Assembly (NCBI GenBank): GCA_038093515.1 | Contig: JBBPSI010000003.1 | Span: 372,001-436,000 of the forward strand | DNA: 64,000 nt | Reading direction: 5' to 3' | Source: Butyriboletus loyo | Lineage: Eukaryota; Basidiomycota; Agaricomycetes; Boletales; Boletaceae | In this document: positions 21,650-35,201 of the stretch, in pieces | Layout of the letters: each line of letters begins with the position of its first letter | Position numbering within the stretch: the stretch's first letter is position 1 | Program-made: the position numbers and the translations under genes | The notes under the pieces: generated by a model | Told to the model about the DNA's origin: nothing | The model's input: only the letters and a program-made list of their open reading frames with translations | Databases searched by the model: none

Positions 21650-22608
21650 CTATGATGAGTGCCCAGAGGGTGTTTGAATTGAAAGCGTTTCAAGAACATT
21701 GTTGACTTGCTCAGGCTTTGTCGGAGCGAAGCGAAATGAATAAGCTTTCCTCGAACTGGGAGCATCATAGAGCGCGCTCGGTGACTGCGATAACTGCGAG
21801 GATTGCTGGGCAAGGGCTGCGAAAGAAGACCTGTCCCCCGTATATCTATTGGACGACGATGAGACTGAAACAAGAATACCAGTTTTGCGCGGGTCGGACT
21901 CACAGCCTGGGTAACATGTAAGCCGATTCTCAGAACGTAGAAAGACATAGAGACAACACCTACTTGAATGCTTCCTTGTTCACCACATCCATCTCATTCA
22001 GTTTCTCGAGTCCACGTTCCTTGAACGCAGTCTTTACAAAGTACAAGATGTCGTGAACATGATGTTCTTTCGGTCTACGGGGTGCCGGTGCATCGTTAGC
22101 CTGTTGTCTACATCGACGGCAACTCACCTCCAGGGTCGAAATCGCGCCGTCAGGTTGAACATCCCTGTCTGACTTGCAACAAGCGGATGGAATACATCCG
22201 TCACAAACCGCACCATGGGGGGTCGGTCGGGGTAGTTGCCAGGGAACGTCATGACAAACTTGAGAACGCAGCCTGCGTAATTGCCTGGACAGTGGAGAGC
22301 ATGCGAGAGTCCGTCGGCGTGGCTTCTTCAACTCGGAATTGGCATCACTCGCCTTTGTGCACGAAAAGAACGGCGTCCCAGATGAGCATGTTCTCTGTGG
22401 ACGGTATGACATACATGCCTGTTGGGCAATGCTTGTCATGCCGCAGGGATGCATACTCGATGGAGATTGCAGCGCGGGTGACGGGACTGATGGGGGCGTC
22501 TGAAGCTGGTACAGTCAGATCTGCGGTAGTAGATGCGACCTTGGAGGATGCACTCCTCGACCACCCGCCAAGGTCGAGCGTCGGGGATGCCACAAGCCCG
22601 CTCAACAT
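21650..22608 (-). CDS. catalytically inactive E2-like protein (FTS/AKTIP-like)
   Basis: FTS/AKTIP proteins are UEV-type E2 folds that work with Hook and FHIP in linking dynein to early endosomes. The probable start at 22608 (MLSGLVASPTLDLGGWSRSA) leads to AAISIEYASLRHDKHCPTGM, then YVIPSTENMLIWDAVLFVHK. The E2 core follows, GCVLKFVMTFPGNYPDRPPM and VRFVTDVFHPLVASQTGMFN, then RPWRPKEHHVHDILYFVKTA. In the segment after FHP, where active E2s have the catalytic Cys, there is none. The last exon (from about 21840) follows a roughly 118-base intron and encodes a Ser/Gln-rich tail (SSFAALAQQSSQLSQSPSAL) ending SGHSS-stop. About 240 residues. The exact start is uncertain because of possible upstream splicing. 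Confidence 0.8.
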
Positions 22609-22798
22609 CGCGAGCCGATGTGGTGTAGTAGGCAATGTAACGTGATGATGTGGCCAGAGGACTATATACCAGCTAGCTATATAGTAGAGCGGGTTGCAAG
22701 CGAGCCACACGGTCTCGAGTTGGGTATACGACTGGAAACGTGTGGCTGGCTGGTAACCTCGTTCAACGCGTTCAAACTGCCTTCTAAAGTCCACATCG

Positions 22799-24750
22799 TC
22801 ATCTATGGTAGCCGCCTCTGTAGCGCGGTCCATGGCCCCGCTTCGACCCTCGATGTCCTGGCTTGTCTCTATCCCATCCGTCTTGATCTCGCCCCCATTC
22901 GGTTTTGCGCGAATTTGGATACCTACCGTCCTGGTTTCTTTGATTCGTTGCGGCTCCCCGAATATGAATCGAGTTCTCGAACTGTTGCGATGATTCATGG
23001 CGGTCGCGGCCACGATCACTTTTCCCTCGATTTTTTCCTCCGCGACTATCGCTGAGCCGTGCGAGTAAGCTAGATCCGCTGCGACTGGTCGGCAATGAAA
23101 GCGGCGAAGAGGAAAGCTCGTGGCCTCCATCTTTAAACAAACCGAACTTTAACGTCTTTCCACGCGGCTCTCGTGGTGGCGCTTGCTGATCCTTTCCTTT
23201 CCTCTTTACGTTCCGGATGTCACTGAACCAATCATCGCCTTCATCCTCTTGCTCCCTGAATCTCTTCTCTAACCTTTCCTTGTCCTTGTTTTTCCCCCGT
23301 TTCCCCACGTCCACAGGAGCACCTGCATCCCAGTCGGCTCTACTCCCTCGCTCCCTCGGCCCGCGTTTTATAGAAACCGGTTCGGCAGCAGGATCACAAA
23401 ATGGCCCTGACATGACATTGTGGGAACTAAACGCAGAGTATTCCGCAGGAAAGGTTGCTGGATGCGGGAGTTCATCGCAATCCTAAGGTTGACTGACGTT
23501 CAGGAAGGTCAGGTATTATAGATTTCACTCACGTCTCCTAAATGACCTGTGTTCGCGCAATTATAACACCACGTCTCCTCGTCAATGTATCCTTCACCTC
23601 CTTCGCCAATCGCAAGCTGTTTCTTTCCCTCTCGACTCTGCAAGATTACGATGTGTTCTTCATCATTCACATACTGGTATATGCGCCAGAGGGTCGGGCA
23701 TTCCTAGAATGATACGGTCCAGTCAAAATGGTTCCATATGAATGTCTGTGTTGGTAGTAACATACATTCATCTTGTGTTCTGTGGATCCACAGCGATCGC
23801 AGTCACCATGGGGATCAGATGATGCCGTATAAGCCGAAAAACGATTGGGGCACGTCTATAACGCGTTATAACACGGAACAGCAGAACGTCGCGCAATATT
23901 CGTACTCTATTGATGTGACCTTTCATGCCGCAGGTGTAGCACGTCTTGCTAATTGGACAGCTTCGTGTGGAGTGTTCGTCACGAGCACCACAGGTCAGAC
24001 ACTGAGCAATCCCGTGAGCAACAATGTGCATTCAAGGTTCCATAGCTTACTATCTGTATGGGACACTCATACGTCTTATGATCGCCTTCTGCACCACAAT
24101 TCTTGCATTTAAATATCGAGGGTCTCGATTGATTGGATTCTTCTCCTTCAACTTCAAAATAGCGAACCAACCCAGGGGCCTTTAAACGGAGTTTAAAGCG
24201 TAAACAATATAATAAACACGACGGAACAGACCTTGCGATCTTCATAGTCAAGGTACTCTATATATTCATCGTCGTCTGAGCTCAATTTTGGGGGTGGGAG
24301 TATTTCGGCGGGAATTACTCCATCGTCATGAAGGATTGCAACATGGCATGGCAATAACAATTTATCGCCATCTCCGTTGGATTCCACGGGTTCCGGAGTG
24401 GCAGAACTATCCTCCAAAGCTATGGGAGCAGCTGTGCCATCGAAGATGAAAAGACCAGGTTCGCCAGTGGTAGACGAAGAAATCGGAGGTGACGCAGATC
24501 TATGATGAGGCGTGGATTCAACAAGCTCGCTGTGTTCGTTTCCAATTTCCGGTGAATGAGCCCTTGAAGGCTGGGCAGAACTGCTGACACTAGCACTTGT
24601 GAGGCCGTTTTTTCCTTTGTTCCTATTCCGCTTCTTCTTCTTCTTCTCTTGTGTTCGGTTACGGCGACCAGGAGAAGTGTCCTGCTGATCAGACGAAATC
24701 TCAATGATCTCAGGTCGAGGAGAGACGGTAAGGTCGATGACTTCTGCCAT
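22799..24750 (-). CDS. air1: zinc-knuckle RNA-binding protein, Air1/Air2-like (TRAMP complex)
   Basis: Air proteins bridge the poly(A) polymerase Trf4/5 and the helicase Mtr4 in the TRAMP nuclear RNA surveillance complex. The start at 24750 (MAEVIDLTVSPRPEIIEISS) is followed by a Lys/Arg block, a KKKKKRNRNKGKNG-type NLS, and an acidic stretch. Five CCHC knuckles follow: CKNCGAEGDHKTYEC, CLTCGARDEHSTRSC, CYTCGMKGHINRTC, CDRCGSTEHKMNEC and CYNCANTGHLGDDC. Between the last two is WRIYQYV, the conserved Air motif that contacts Trf4. The C-terminal third is Arg/Gly/Ser-rich (GGKNRGKSDRGRDRHE, HGPRYRGGYHR-stop) and probably disordered. About 500 residues. It is in tandem with the NDR kinase and the E2-like gene. 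Confidence 0.9.
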
Positions 24751-25188
24751 TGGCGAACGAGTAGTTGAACGGATTGGCCACTAGAGAGCCTCGATGTTAT
24801 GTAAACAGGCTTACCTTTCCGTCACGTGGGCCCGGTCCACCCAGACAGGTCAGAGGGCCGTATTTTTCATAAAGTGCCAGGGCAAAAAAAAAAAAAAAAG
24901 GAAACAAGATGATTTTCTCCGCTGGCTCGAGCCTGAGCTCCCGAATGGTAACAAAGTTATCGCTGAATTGATTCACTATTGTGCTTCTGTGCAACTCGAG
25001 ATTCGGGATCGCTTGCTTAATATTCAATATGTAACTCATACACAAGAGAAATCTGTACAATGATACCGCGCAGAGATGTTTCAACAAGTTACAGATCCAT
25101 CATATCCTACATCATATCATCGCTGAACCTGTATTGCTTAACACTTTTAGTCTCGGGATTCATGCCCACATACATCAACCCCAGATTT
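24751..25188. other. intergenic with a 16-base poly(A) tract
   Basis: Lies between the start of the Air-like gene and the stop of the NDR kinase, both on the minus strand. It holds a run of 16 A at 24884-24899 (poly(T) on the gene strand), about 135 bases upstream of the Air start, a possible nucleosome-excluding promoter element. No gene is seen. Confidence 0.6.
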
Positions 25189-27038
<1,850 letters not shown>

Positions 27039-27538
27039 GGCACAGTAACAAGGTGACTGTTTTGACGATCAATAATGCTGATTTCCGCGTTGGCCAACCT
27101 GCAAGCGTCAGAAGTCGTACCTGAACTCGACTTGACTGTCGCGATGGAAACCGCCCCTGAACCGCACCACTGACAGGTCATGGGTCTAATGAGTTCGACT
27201 CTAGCTTTATTTCTTTACAGATTCATAGCAACCAAACACCAACTCTTTCTTTCGAGTCAACATAAAATGCAGAGCGAAGAATGTATTGTGATAATGCAAA
27301 ATAGACATGAGAACCGAGGTACGATGCAAATCGCACACGTCAATAAAGCAAACGCAAATGCAGAACAAGACAAGACGAGGCGAGCAAGAGAAACGTTGCG
27401 GTCATTAAACACGAGCGTCCTCGTGAATTAATCTCTATCTCTGTAAATAGAATGATCGAGTTGGGGATTTGAATTGGACCATATATTACACATGTCGAAA
27501 TCCAAGTGTGTTCGTGATGTCCTCTGTGCGGGCATTTT
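27039..27538. other. intergenic: NDR kinase promoter and SET-gene 3' end
   Basis: About 500 bases with no recognisable gene or RNA on either strand. The plus-strand reading frames lack codon structure and family signatures. Confidence 0.55.
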
Positions 27539-28875
27539 CTACGCACCCTCGAACCTTGACACGACCTCGGATACTTTGGACTTGTCCTTGGGCTCACTGT
27601 CGGCCTCATCGCCGGGACTGGCCTCCGAGGCACACCGAGAGCATGTACAGGCGAATGCCCATCCTCGGGCCAGCTCCATCCGTCTCCGACGACGGCAATC
27701 CTGTACGCTCTCAGCATCATGTTGAGTGACATCAACATATGCAACGGTGACCTGGTCTCCTGCCTTGAGGGCGCGAGTGGCGATGAGATGCAGTTCGGAT
27801 GTGCCGTTGAAGAACGGCCGTGCGGATGGGTCGCACGAGTGGGTGAGCTATATATGAGGGATTCGGCGTCGACATTAACTCCACACGAGATGCAAGAGAC
27901 GTACGTAGGACGATAGGAAATAGAACCCCGCTCCAACCTGCTTTTGGGTACCATACGGCGTTCGCGTCTTTTCCACGTCTTCAGGCCTCGCCGTTGGTGC
28001 GGGCTATACAAGTCGTATACACGACATCATAAGCACATGTTCACAACTGATGACTGCACATTTACCTTATCATCCCTTCCGCCCTCAAAGCAGATACCAA
28101 ACGCATTGTATGCCATCATGCCAAGATAAACCGAGAGCCGCTCCTCGGTCGCGAGGTGCTCCAATCCCGGAATTGCAGCTTGCAGTACTGTTTTGAACAA
28201 CTTGTTACCCTCCTCAGAGGCAGCCACATCAAGGTAGCGCAATCGCTCGAGATGATCATTAAACGTATAGTCCCCACCGTCGGTCAACACAACATTGGAG
28301 TTGGCCAACGGTGAGTGTCCCATGGAAGTTATCATTTGCACCGTTTCAATGGAGACTTGGCGTGCAATAACACGTGCCATCAACTCCGGCGCAGCTTTGC
28401 CACACTTTTGGATGTACTCCGCGAACGCAGTTTGGGTACGGTCTCTTTCGTCCCTGGAAACGTTGGCGGCTTCTGGCATCAGGTGTTCAGGTAGGGGTGG
28501 TTCGAGGGTGAAAAGTATTCCTTGCGAGTAAGTCTTGGCCTTGACATGGCAATCCTTCGAGCAATAGACAGAGTTGAAGCGGTCAAATTCAGGACGGACG
28601 GCTGCATCCCCCTCGATGGAACGCAAGCAGTGACTGCACTGAGTTCCCTTGCCCTGGAGATCCACGTCAAGAGCGGTGGCGATGGCTTCCTCCTTTGATT
28701 TTCCAAGTGAAATACATCAAGACTGAATGTCGGTAGAACCGATACTTACCTTGTAAATAAGGTCGCCCGGTTCAAAATCCTTGGTGCAAACCACGACTTT
28801 CTTGCGCATGGTCGCATCGGTGGACTGCCCGCCAGCTACCTGAGGGACGTCGACATTTTGCACAGTAACACTCAT
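27539..28875 (-). CDS. SET-domain protein with MYND-like zinc finger (SMYD-type)
   Basis: Probable lysine methyltransferase of the SMYD/Set6 type. The start at 28875 (MSVTVQNVDVPQVAGGQSTD) leads to the N-terminal SET strand VVVCTKDFEPGDLIYKEEAI. The MYND-like finger follows (CSHCLRSI..FNSVYCSKDCHVKAK). After a helical stretch come NAFGICFEG, then GAGFYFLSS joined over an intron to LTHSCDPSARPFFNGTS. This is the SET active-site core, although the canonical NHS reads THS. GDQVTVAYVDVTQHDAE follows. The post-SET cysteines are FACTCSRC. It ends with an acidic tail, VVSRFEGA-stop. Three introns of 57-67 bases leave about 384 residues. The substrate is unknown. Confidence 0.85.
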
Positions 28876-29166
28876 CTCTTTGCGGGGGAAACAGTTGTAA
28901 TAACCTATTTCTTGTTGTTTAGCTCAGATGCCTTATTTTCTCAGATAGCAAGGCATACCTTCAGCGCGAATCTTCACCTGCGGGTACGATTGTTTCAAGC
29001 AGAGGGTAATAGTTTAAGCACATCCAAAACAAAAAAGCATCCATATCAGATCATCGCAGCGACAACGGATAGGAAAGGTAAGGAGAGATTATAGGGGTGA
29101 TAACGACTACACAGCGTACAGCAGCGTGCATTGCACGTTCAAAGTCGTGTGTAGAATCACTCATAT

Positions 29167-29924
29167 TCATATCGCAGGCGTCTGGGTGCCTGGGTCCGTG
29201 ACCTTGTCCCATTCCTGCGAGGACGCTTCCGAGGGTGGCCCCGAGGGGCTCAACTCGTCATCTTCGTCGGGGACGGAAGCCGATCCCTTCCCCTCAGACA
29301 AGGAAGGTGAACTCACGTCCAAGTTGACGAGTTGCATTACAAGCTGCGGGACGGAGAATTAGTGTATGAAGTAGTACAACATACAACCATGACGAACCTG
29401 GAATACAGGCGGAGAAAGACTCTTTTCGTAAACCATGATTAATTCAAGGGGCGAAGGATACACCCGAATCGCACGGTAGAAGCACAGTGCAGCGGGCATG
29501 TAGAAAGCGGGCCCTGTTGACCCATTAGCAATCACCTTCCTCCCCAGACGACTCAATGCACCTTTTACACTCATCGTCTCTCCAATATTAACCTGCGTCA
29601 TAAAATACTGGTGCCTCTCGTCGTGGTCGGTTGGGACTTGTTCGTCCCGGATTTTCTCCAAAGCATTGATGAGCTCGTTTGGATCGACACCTCCGGTACT
29701 TGCTGATGCTTCTGAAGGTGTCTGACTCTTTTCTACGCGCTTTTTCTCCTTGCCTAGGTCAAAACCACTCAATCTTGTGCTGACACCAGAATAAAAACAG
29801 GCATACGAAGTCGTTTGCGGAAAGTGGGGTCCGTTCTCCGCTTGTGATCAAAGTACACAGCATAGGCAGCGATACTCCCAACGGCAATGCCAGCGACAGT
29901 GAGCATTACTGTTGACCTGGTCAT
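29167..29924 (-). CDS. tom20: mitochondrial import receptor subunit TOM20
   Basis: Outer-membrane receptor that recognises presequences. The start at 29924 gives an N-terminal transmembrane anchor (MLTVAGIAVGSIAAYAVYFD) followed by the basic HKRRTDPTFRKRLRKEKKR, the classic TOM20 signal-anchor layout. Exon 1 joins exon 2 across an intron inside an Arg codon. The receptor domain follows: FMTQVNIGETMSVKG and PAFYMPAALCFYRAIRVYPS, with the TPR-like helix pair, and ELIMVYEKSLSPPVFQ. The last exon encodes an acidic/Ser tail ending DPGTQTPAI-stop. About 210 residues. It is divergent from the Psy2 gene. Confidence 0.93.
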
Positions 29925-30341
29925 TTTGAGGCGGAGGGTATTGACGAAGACGAGGAGAGACGAGGGAAAGAACACAACGTCACAGAGTAAAAATGGTATT
30001 TCAAGTGAATCCAAATTATGTAATTAAAGATAAGTCTCTTCATGCAGAACCAGTCTAAAGAGAATTGGAGGCCCGGGTTGACGACATGAGCATCAAATAC
30101 AAGCCACGGCGGCGCTTCACCCCGCGTCGAGGAACAATACAGCGACGAAGACGAGGACGAGGGCGGTGGTCGTTGTGGACACGGATGTAACCGGCCATTG
30201 GATGTTCTCACGACTGGTCTCGTTTGACGTTGAAAGGACGACACGACTTTGGACCAGAACTGCCTCATAAGCAGCTTTTGCGGATTCTGCAGGTGGGATC
30301 TGGCGGTCGAAATTTACAGAGAAAGCGCCGTCTGGGTTGTC
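29925..30341. other. divergent promoter region of TOM20 and Psy2
   Basis: 417 bases between start codons. A minus-strand open frame (30117-30422) enters it and ends in a hydrophobic stretch ALVLVFVAVLF. It may be chance (see findings). No RNA gene is seen. Confidence 0.5.
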
Positions 30342-33300
30342 ATGAGCGGCGTGGACACTGCGCCATCGTCGTCTGTTAAATCCCATCACGACACCGACAC
30401 CGACACCGACATCCTCGACCATGACTTCTTATCACCCTCCCACCACGCTGTCTTGCCCACACACGACCATCAGGTAGCCCTCGAGCTCGAGCTCGCTCTT
30501 GCGCAGTCCGACACCGCCCTGGACGACCCTGCTGCTCATATGGCTCTCCAACACTCTCGTGACCACATCTTTGGCGACGTCGACCACGTTGGTGACCATG
30601 TCAAGGATAACCACATCACAATGGTCGAGGCCGTGGACCCAGCCGTCACCCAGCAAGACTCACAGCAACAGTCGCCTGAGTCTTCATTAGAACTAAAACG
30701 TGTCAAGGTAAGCTTCTCTGCTCCTTCCCATGTCGTTCGTGGCATTAGGCCTATACCGGCCCCCGCTTTGCCATCATATTCATGACGGCTCTGCCGTCAT
30801 GCCTGCAACGTGTTCAACTCCCCCGGGAAGACCCTCTCCTTTTATTCAAAATGTCTATGCATCCTTCCTGTTCATTTGCATCCCTGCCATTTGCATGACC
30901 TCATCAAGTGCATACTCTGACCGACACTTGTCGTCATCTTTAAAGGTTTACGAACTCGTTGGTTCTCGATGGGTTGATCAAGGCACCGCATACTGCGCTG
31001 GCCAGCTGGACGACGCCAACCAAGCATACCTCGTCGCCCGGTCCGAGCTGGACTTTAACAAGATCATCCTCTCAACTGCCATCCGCTCCAATGACGTATA
31101 CCAGCGGCAACAAGGTATGCACACCTCTCCATCCATTTTGTGTGGAATTTACGATCTATTATACGTGTTGTTTGGCTACCTATAGAGAGTCTGATAGTAT
31201 GGACGGAGCCCAACGGAGCCGACTACGCTCTGAGCTTCCAGGACGCTGAAGGATGCGCAGAGGTGTGGAACTTTATTATAGAAGTCCAACGTCACTTGAA
31301 TTCTGGAGGTCAGCACCTTTTCGCCCTTAGCCCACGCCTCGTTTTGTTCTCTCTTATCTGTCTGATTAATGCATATCTCATCCCAATCTCACCCAGAAGA
31401 TCAGGGCATTGGCTCATCGTCTCCAAGTGCCGAGCACTCTGCAACCACTGTCAATATTATCCGCACTGGTCATTTACCCACTCCTCAGCTCGGCAACATC
31501 CAAGATATTGAGGGCGCGATCAAAACTCTTTCGAGGGGTCAAGCAGTCAAGGAAAAGATATGCGAGTACATACAGCGCGAGGTAAGCGGTATTTTACAAT
31601 CCCACATATTCTCACTTTCGGGCCACATGTTGATGAGAATGGCAGCACTACATCAAGGCCCTTATCGACGTCCTGAACATGGCAGAAGACCTCGAGAGCC
31701 TAGACAACCTGCATGCCCTATGTAGTCTAATGCAAACCATTTGTAAGTGCAATAATTTGTTTCGTTAGCGTCATTAACACTATCGTAGTGATGATGAACG
31801 ACCATGGGATTTACGAGCATATACTCGAGGATGACATCTTCTTTGGAGTAGTCGGAATGCTCGAGTGTACGTTATGTCCTCCTCGTACATTCTGTAATCT
31901 TGACTTTGGCGATATAGATGACCCAGAGTTTCCCACACACAAGGCCAACTACCGCGAATTCCTCCATGTCAATACACATTTCCACCAACCTATTCCGTTA
32001 CGGGACGACCTTATCCGGAAGAAGATCCACCATACCTACCGCCTCCAGTTCCTCAAGGATGTCGTACTTGCACGTGCGCTCGACGATTCAACGTTCAACG
32101 TTTTGAACTCTTGCATCATCTTCAATCAAATAGATATCATCAATCACATTCAAAACGACCCCATCTTCCTCCATGACATAGTCAGGTTGTATGTGAGTGA
32201 GGAGGTGCTTGCTGGACCTAGAACGGGATCGGAGCACGAAGAGGACGAGGAGGGGGCATCGAAGGGACCAGGGAGGAAATCTCACGAGAAGATTCCGAAT
32301 GGACACGGAGCGCGGACGGCTACGCAGTTCTCATTTGGTCCTGCAGGCAACCTCACTGAAAGCGATGTTGCATTCCGTCGTGAGGTTGTGGCACTCATTC
32401 AACAACTCTGCGCAATGGGCAAGAATGTCCAACTACCTGCACGATTGGCACTCTTCCGAACACTGGTTGACCGAGGGCTTTTGTTCGCTGTCCAATGGGC
32501 GTTTTCATTGCCTGAAAGGGAGGAGACATCGAAGAGTGTGGTCAGCTCTGCAGGCGAGATCATGGCTATCTTGCTTGATCACGACCTGCATGGCGTTCGC
32601 GGACATGTATGCAAACAGGCTGCTGCTCTTGAAAGAGAGAAAGAGGCTGGTCGGTTAGGAGTTGACAAGGCGGAGACGCTTTTGAAACTAATGTGTCGAA
32701 TCATGGTCCAGAATCGGGACGTGGCAGTGCAGTGTCAGATCGGGGATGCGTTGAAAGCCCTGCTAGATGTTTCACAGAACATTGGCGGTCCTGGTGCCAC
32801 ACCTGTAGGTGCACCCTCTGGAGTCACTAATACACCACTCACATTTGACTTAGGCAGCGATCAACGCGAAGATTTTGGCTCGCCCAAAAGACGATCCGGG
32901 AACTGAGAGGTTTCTAGACTATTTCTACAAGAATTGCCTAGAGGTCTTGTTCAGACCATACAATGATATACCAGATTTCAGGAAGCAAGCAGGTACGCAA
33001 ACATTTTGTAAACATCAGGAACGCGAATTGAAAGCAATGATTCTAGACCCGGCTTTAAAGCTCCCGCGAGAGAAGACTAATCTTTTCCTATACTTATCCG
33101 ACTTACTTTGCAATTTCGCCCAACAACATGCTTTTCGGAGCCATTTCTACATGCTATCTTCGAATATATCTGCTCGCGTGGCTACACTACTTGGCGCTCG
33201 AGATAAGCACCTTCGGCTGGGTTTGTGTCGGTCCTTGTGGGGGTTCTACGATCTGATGGCTCAGCTCTGTCTTTATTGCAGCTGCATTCCGATTTTTCCG

Positions 33301-34524
33301 AATATGTCTTAAGATCAACAACAAGAACTTTCTCGCTCACCTTATGAAACTGGATGTTTTCAAGCCCATCCTCGAACTCACTCTGCAAGAGTCACATCGG
33401 GACAGCCTACTAGGTGCATCTTGTCAAGAGTTCTTTGAGTACATGCGACGGGTAACTGGATGTCTCACACTATTTCACGTCGAAGCTTACTCCACTCTTT
33501 CCAGGAGAACATAAAAGACCTGATTAGCCTTTGTATGACAGCTCACGGAGACATTGTCCGTAAGCTCAGCGAGACAAGATTGGGTGGCCCACGCTTCTCT
33601 GCGTTCATTCGTCGTTGGGAAATCAATGTCGAGCCTTTACCCAAGGAGGAGGGTAAGAACGACCGGTAAGTCAAGAGCCGACTCTAGAGAGCGCATTTGC
33701 TAATTTGTCACAGAAATTCCACCGATTCGCGTCGCGTAGACAGCAGTATCGACGCTGAAGAAGAAGAGTATTTCAACGGTGATGACGACGAAGGTGACGC
33801 GGCACCTCCGTTCATCAGTTCAGCGGCCCTTGCAAGTCGCACCGGTTCTGCACTAAACGTGATCAAGCGTAGACGACGCATCCCTATCGCTCCGTCCAAA
33901 CTCCCACGGCCTCAAGGTCTTGTCCTCCCTCGTACACCTCCCCTGCCATCTCTCCTTGACTATGGCGACGATGACGATGAGGAAATTGGACCCCCGTCTC
34001 CAGAAATATCCCTTCATGTTACTCCATCAAAAGCCCTCTCCATGGGAAACTCACCCACACTACTTGCTCCTTCCATGGATGTACCGCCGAGCCCACGGCT
34101 AGCGCATCGTCAAATCTCTCGACCGTCCTCCGTTCCCCGACGACGCACCCATGAAGAGGATGACAACATTCTAGAATCACTCCTGCGCCGTAAAGGGAGC
34201 CCTTCGTCACCCTCGCTAAATGAACCATCCACCAGGCCGAACCCCAAATCCCAATTACCCCCCATACGGTTGTCAGAAAAACGACGAAGAGAAAATGATG
34301 ATGAGGACGGACAGCTGGAACGTCTTGCCAGTAAACAGAAGCGCGCCGATCTCGGCGCCCAAAAAAGAGAAGGCCCGGTTGGTGGTCGGGCCGCCGCGAT
34401 GAAACCGGGCGATGACCCACCTAAACGGATGAGAGTGACGTTCCGCCCGTTAGGTATGACCGTCGCACAATCGACGTCGCCGGTCCCTCCAGATCCTGGT
34501 GCAAAGGATGGGGATATGGGGTAA
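30342..34524 (+). CDS. psy2: protein phosphatase 4 regulatory subunit 3 (Psy2/PP4R3/SMEK)
   Basis: Targets the PP4 phosphatase, for example to gamma-H2A and Rad53 in DNA-damage recovery. The start at 30342 opens an unusual Asp/His-rich leader of about 122 residues (SHHDTDTDTDILDHDFLSPS). The canonical EVH1/PH-like domain begins after a 238-base intron: VKVYELVGSRWVDQGTAYC, SLIVWTEPNGADYALSFQDA, CAEVWNFIIEVQRH. The SMEK armadillo-like domain follows: DIEGAIKTLSRGQAVKEKIC, LESLDNLHALCSLMQTI, ANYREFLHVNTHFHQPIPL, IHHTYRLQFLKDVVLARALD. The C-terminal part is Ser/Pro-rich with basic clusters (KRRRRIP, EKRRREND, KRMRVTFRP), likely NLSs. It ends AKDGDMG-stop. Length is about 1,100 residues. Confidence 0.93.
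30708..30945 (+). other. 238-base Psy2 intron with a perfect 9-bp hairpin
   Basis: Donor AAG|gtaagc and acceptor taaag|GTT join KRVK to VYEL. At 30781-30801 lies CATGACGGC-TCT-GCCGTCATG, a perfect 9-bp stem with a 3-base loop. This intron is about four times the usual length in the window. Confidence 0.6.
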
Positions 34525-35027
34525 ATCTCATGTCATCTTTGATGGGCACGCCGCGGGAGCATGCCCGGGAGAAATGTGGGCTGGATATGGCGTTCCTGTA
34601 CACCACTGTGTGTGTATCTCTACCTCGTGTCCTAGTTGAACACCATTGCGCCGCTATGCATCAGTCTCAATAGTGGTATCAGTTGATACACAGGATACGG
34701 TACTGACACTCGAAGTGAAAAGGATCCAGTGATTGTGCTCCCGCAAATGTCGTCCATAACGGCGAGCTGGGCTAGTGCATGCTCGAAGCTGAAACGCTGA
34801 TGCCGGGAGAAGGAAATTGAACTACATCGAATATCCGACAGACGTATTGGCATTGACAGTCGATGCAGGGAGTAGGCAGTCTGGTGACATGGTACCAGAC
34901 TGTCCAATGAGGCAAGCCGTCGATAAGGAGTAGGGGAGTGACGGTGATGCACTACGTCTTTCACTGCCTTGGAAAGCAAATGTTCGAAACTGAACCCCCC
35001 ACCACCAAAATAAAAACAAAAATATAC
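34525..35027. other. intergenic, Psy2 3' flank to tRNA-Asn
   Basis: About 500 bases. Short minus-strand frames overlap the tRNA and are not credible proteins. I see nothing else. Confidence 0.55.
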
Positions 35028-35111
35028 TGCCCCAGTGAGGCTCGAACTCACGACCTTCCGATAGTCATTTAAGTAACAGTCGGACGCTGTAACCAACTCA
35101 GCCATGGGGCA
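35028..35111 (-). tRNA. tRNA-Asn(GTT) with an 11-base intron
   Basis: On the minus strand it has acceptor halves TGCCCCA/TGGGGCA, a D-arm GCTGAGTTGGTTACAGC, and an anticodon stem TCCGA/TCGGA. The T-arm is GTGAGTTCGAGCCTCAC. The anticodon loop reads CTGTTA + CTTAAATGACT + A, so an 11-base intron after position 37 gives loop CTGTTAA with anticodon GTT. The total of 84 bases equals 73 plus 11. Confidence 0.93.
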
Positions 35112-35201
35112 CGTAGTAGGGACTTGCGTATTACCGTCTCTGAATTGCCCCTACACGGGTCAAAAGTACCCGAGGTAGGAGGTCTACTATGCAATCGTAT
35201 T

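Noticed and set aside
24884..24899. Poly(A) run as a retroposon tail
   Set aside because: No flanking target-site duplication or processed-gene sequence can be seen next to it.
34632..35105. 157-codon minus-strand ORF
   Set aside because: It overlaps the tRNA-Asn gene; its first residues are simply translated tRNA.
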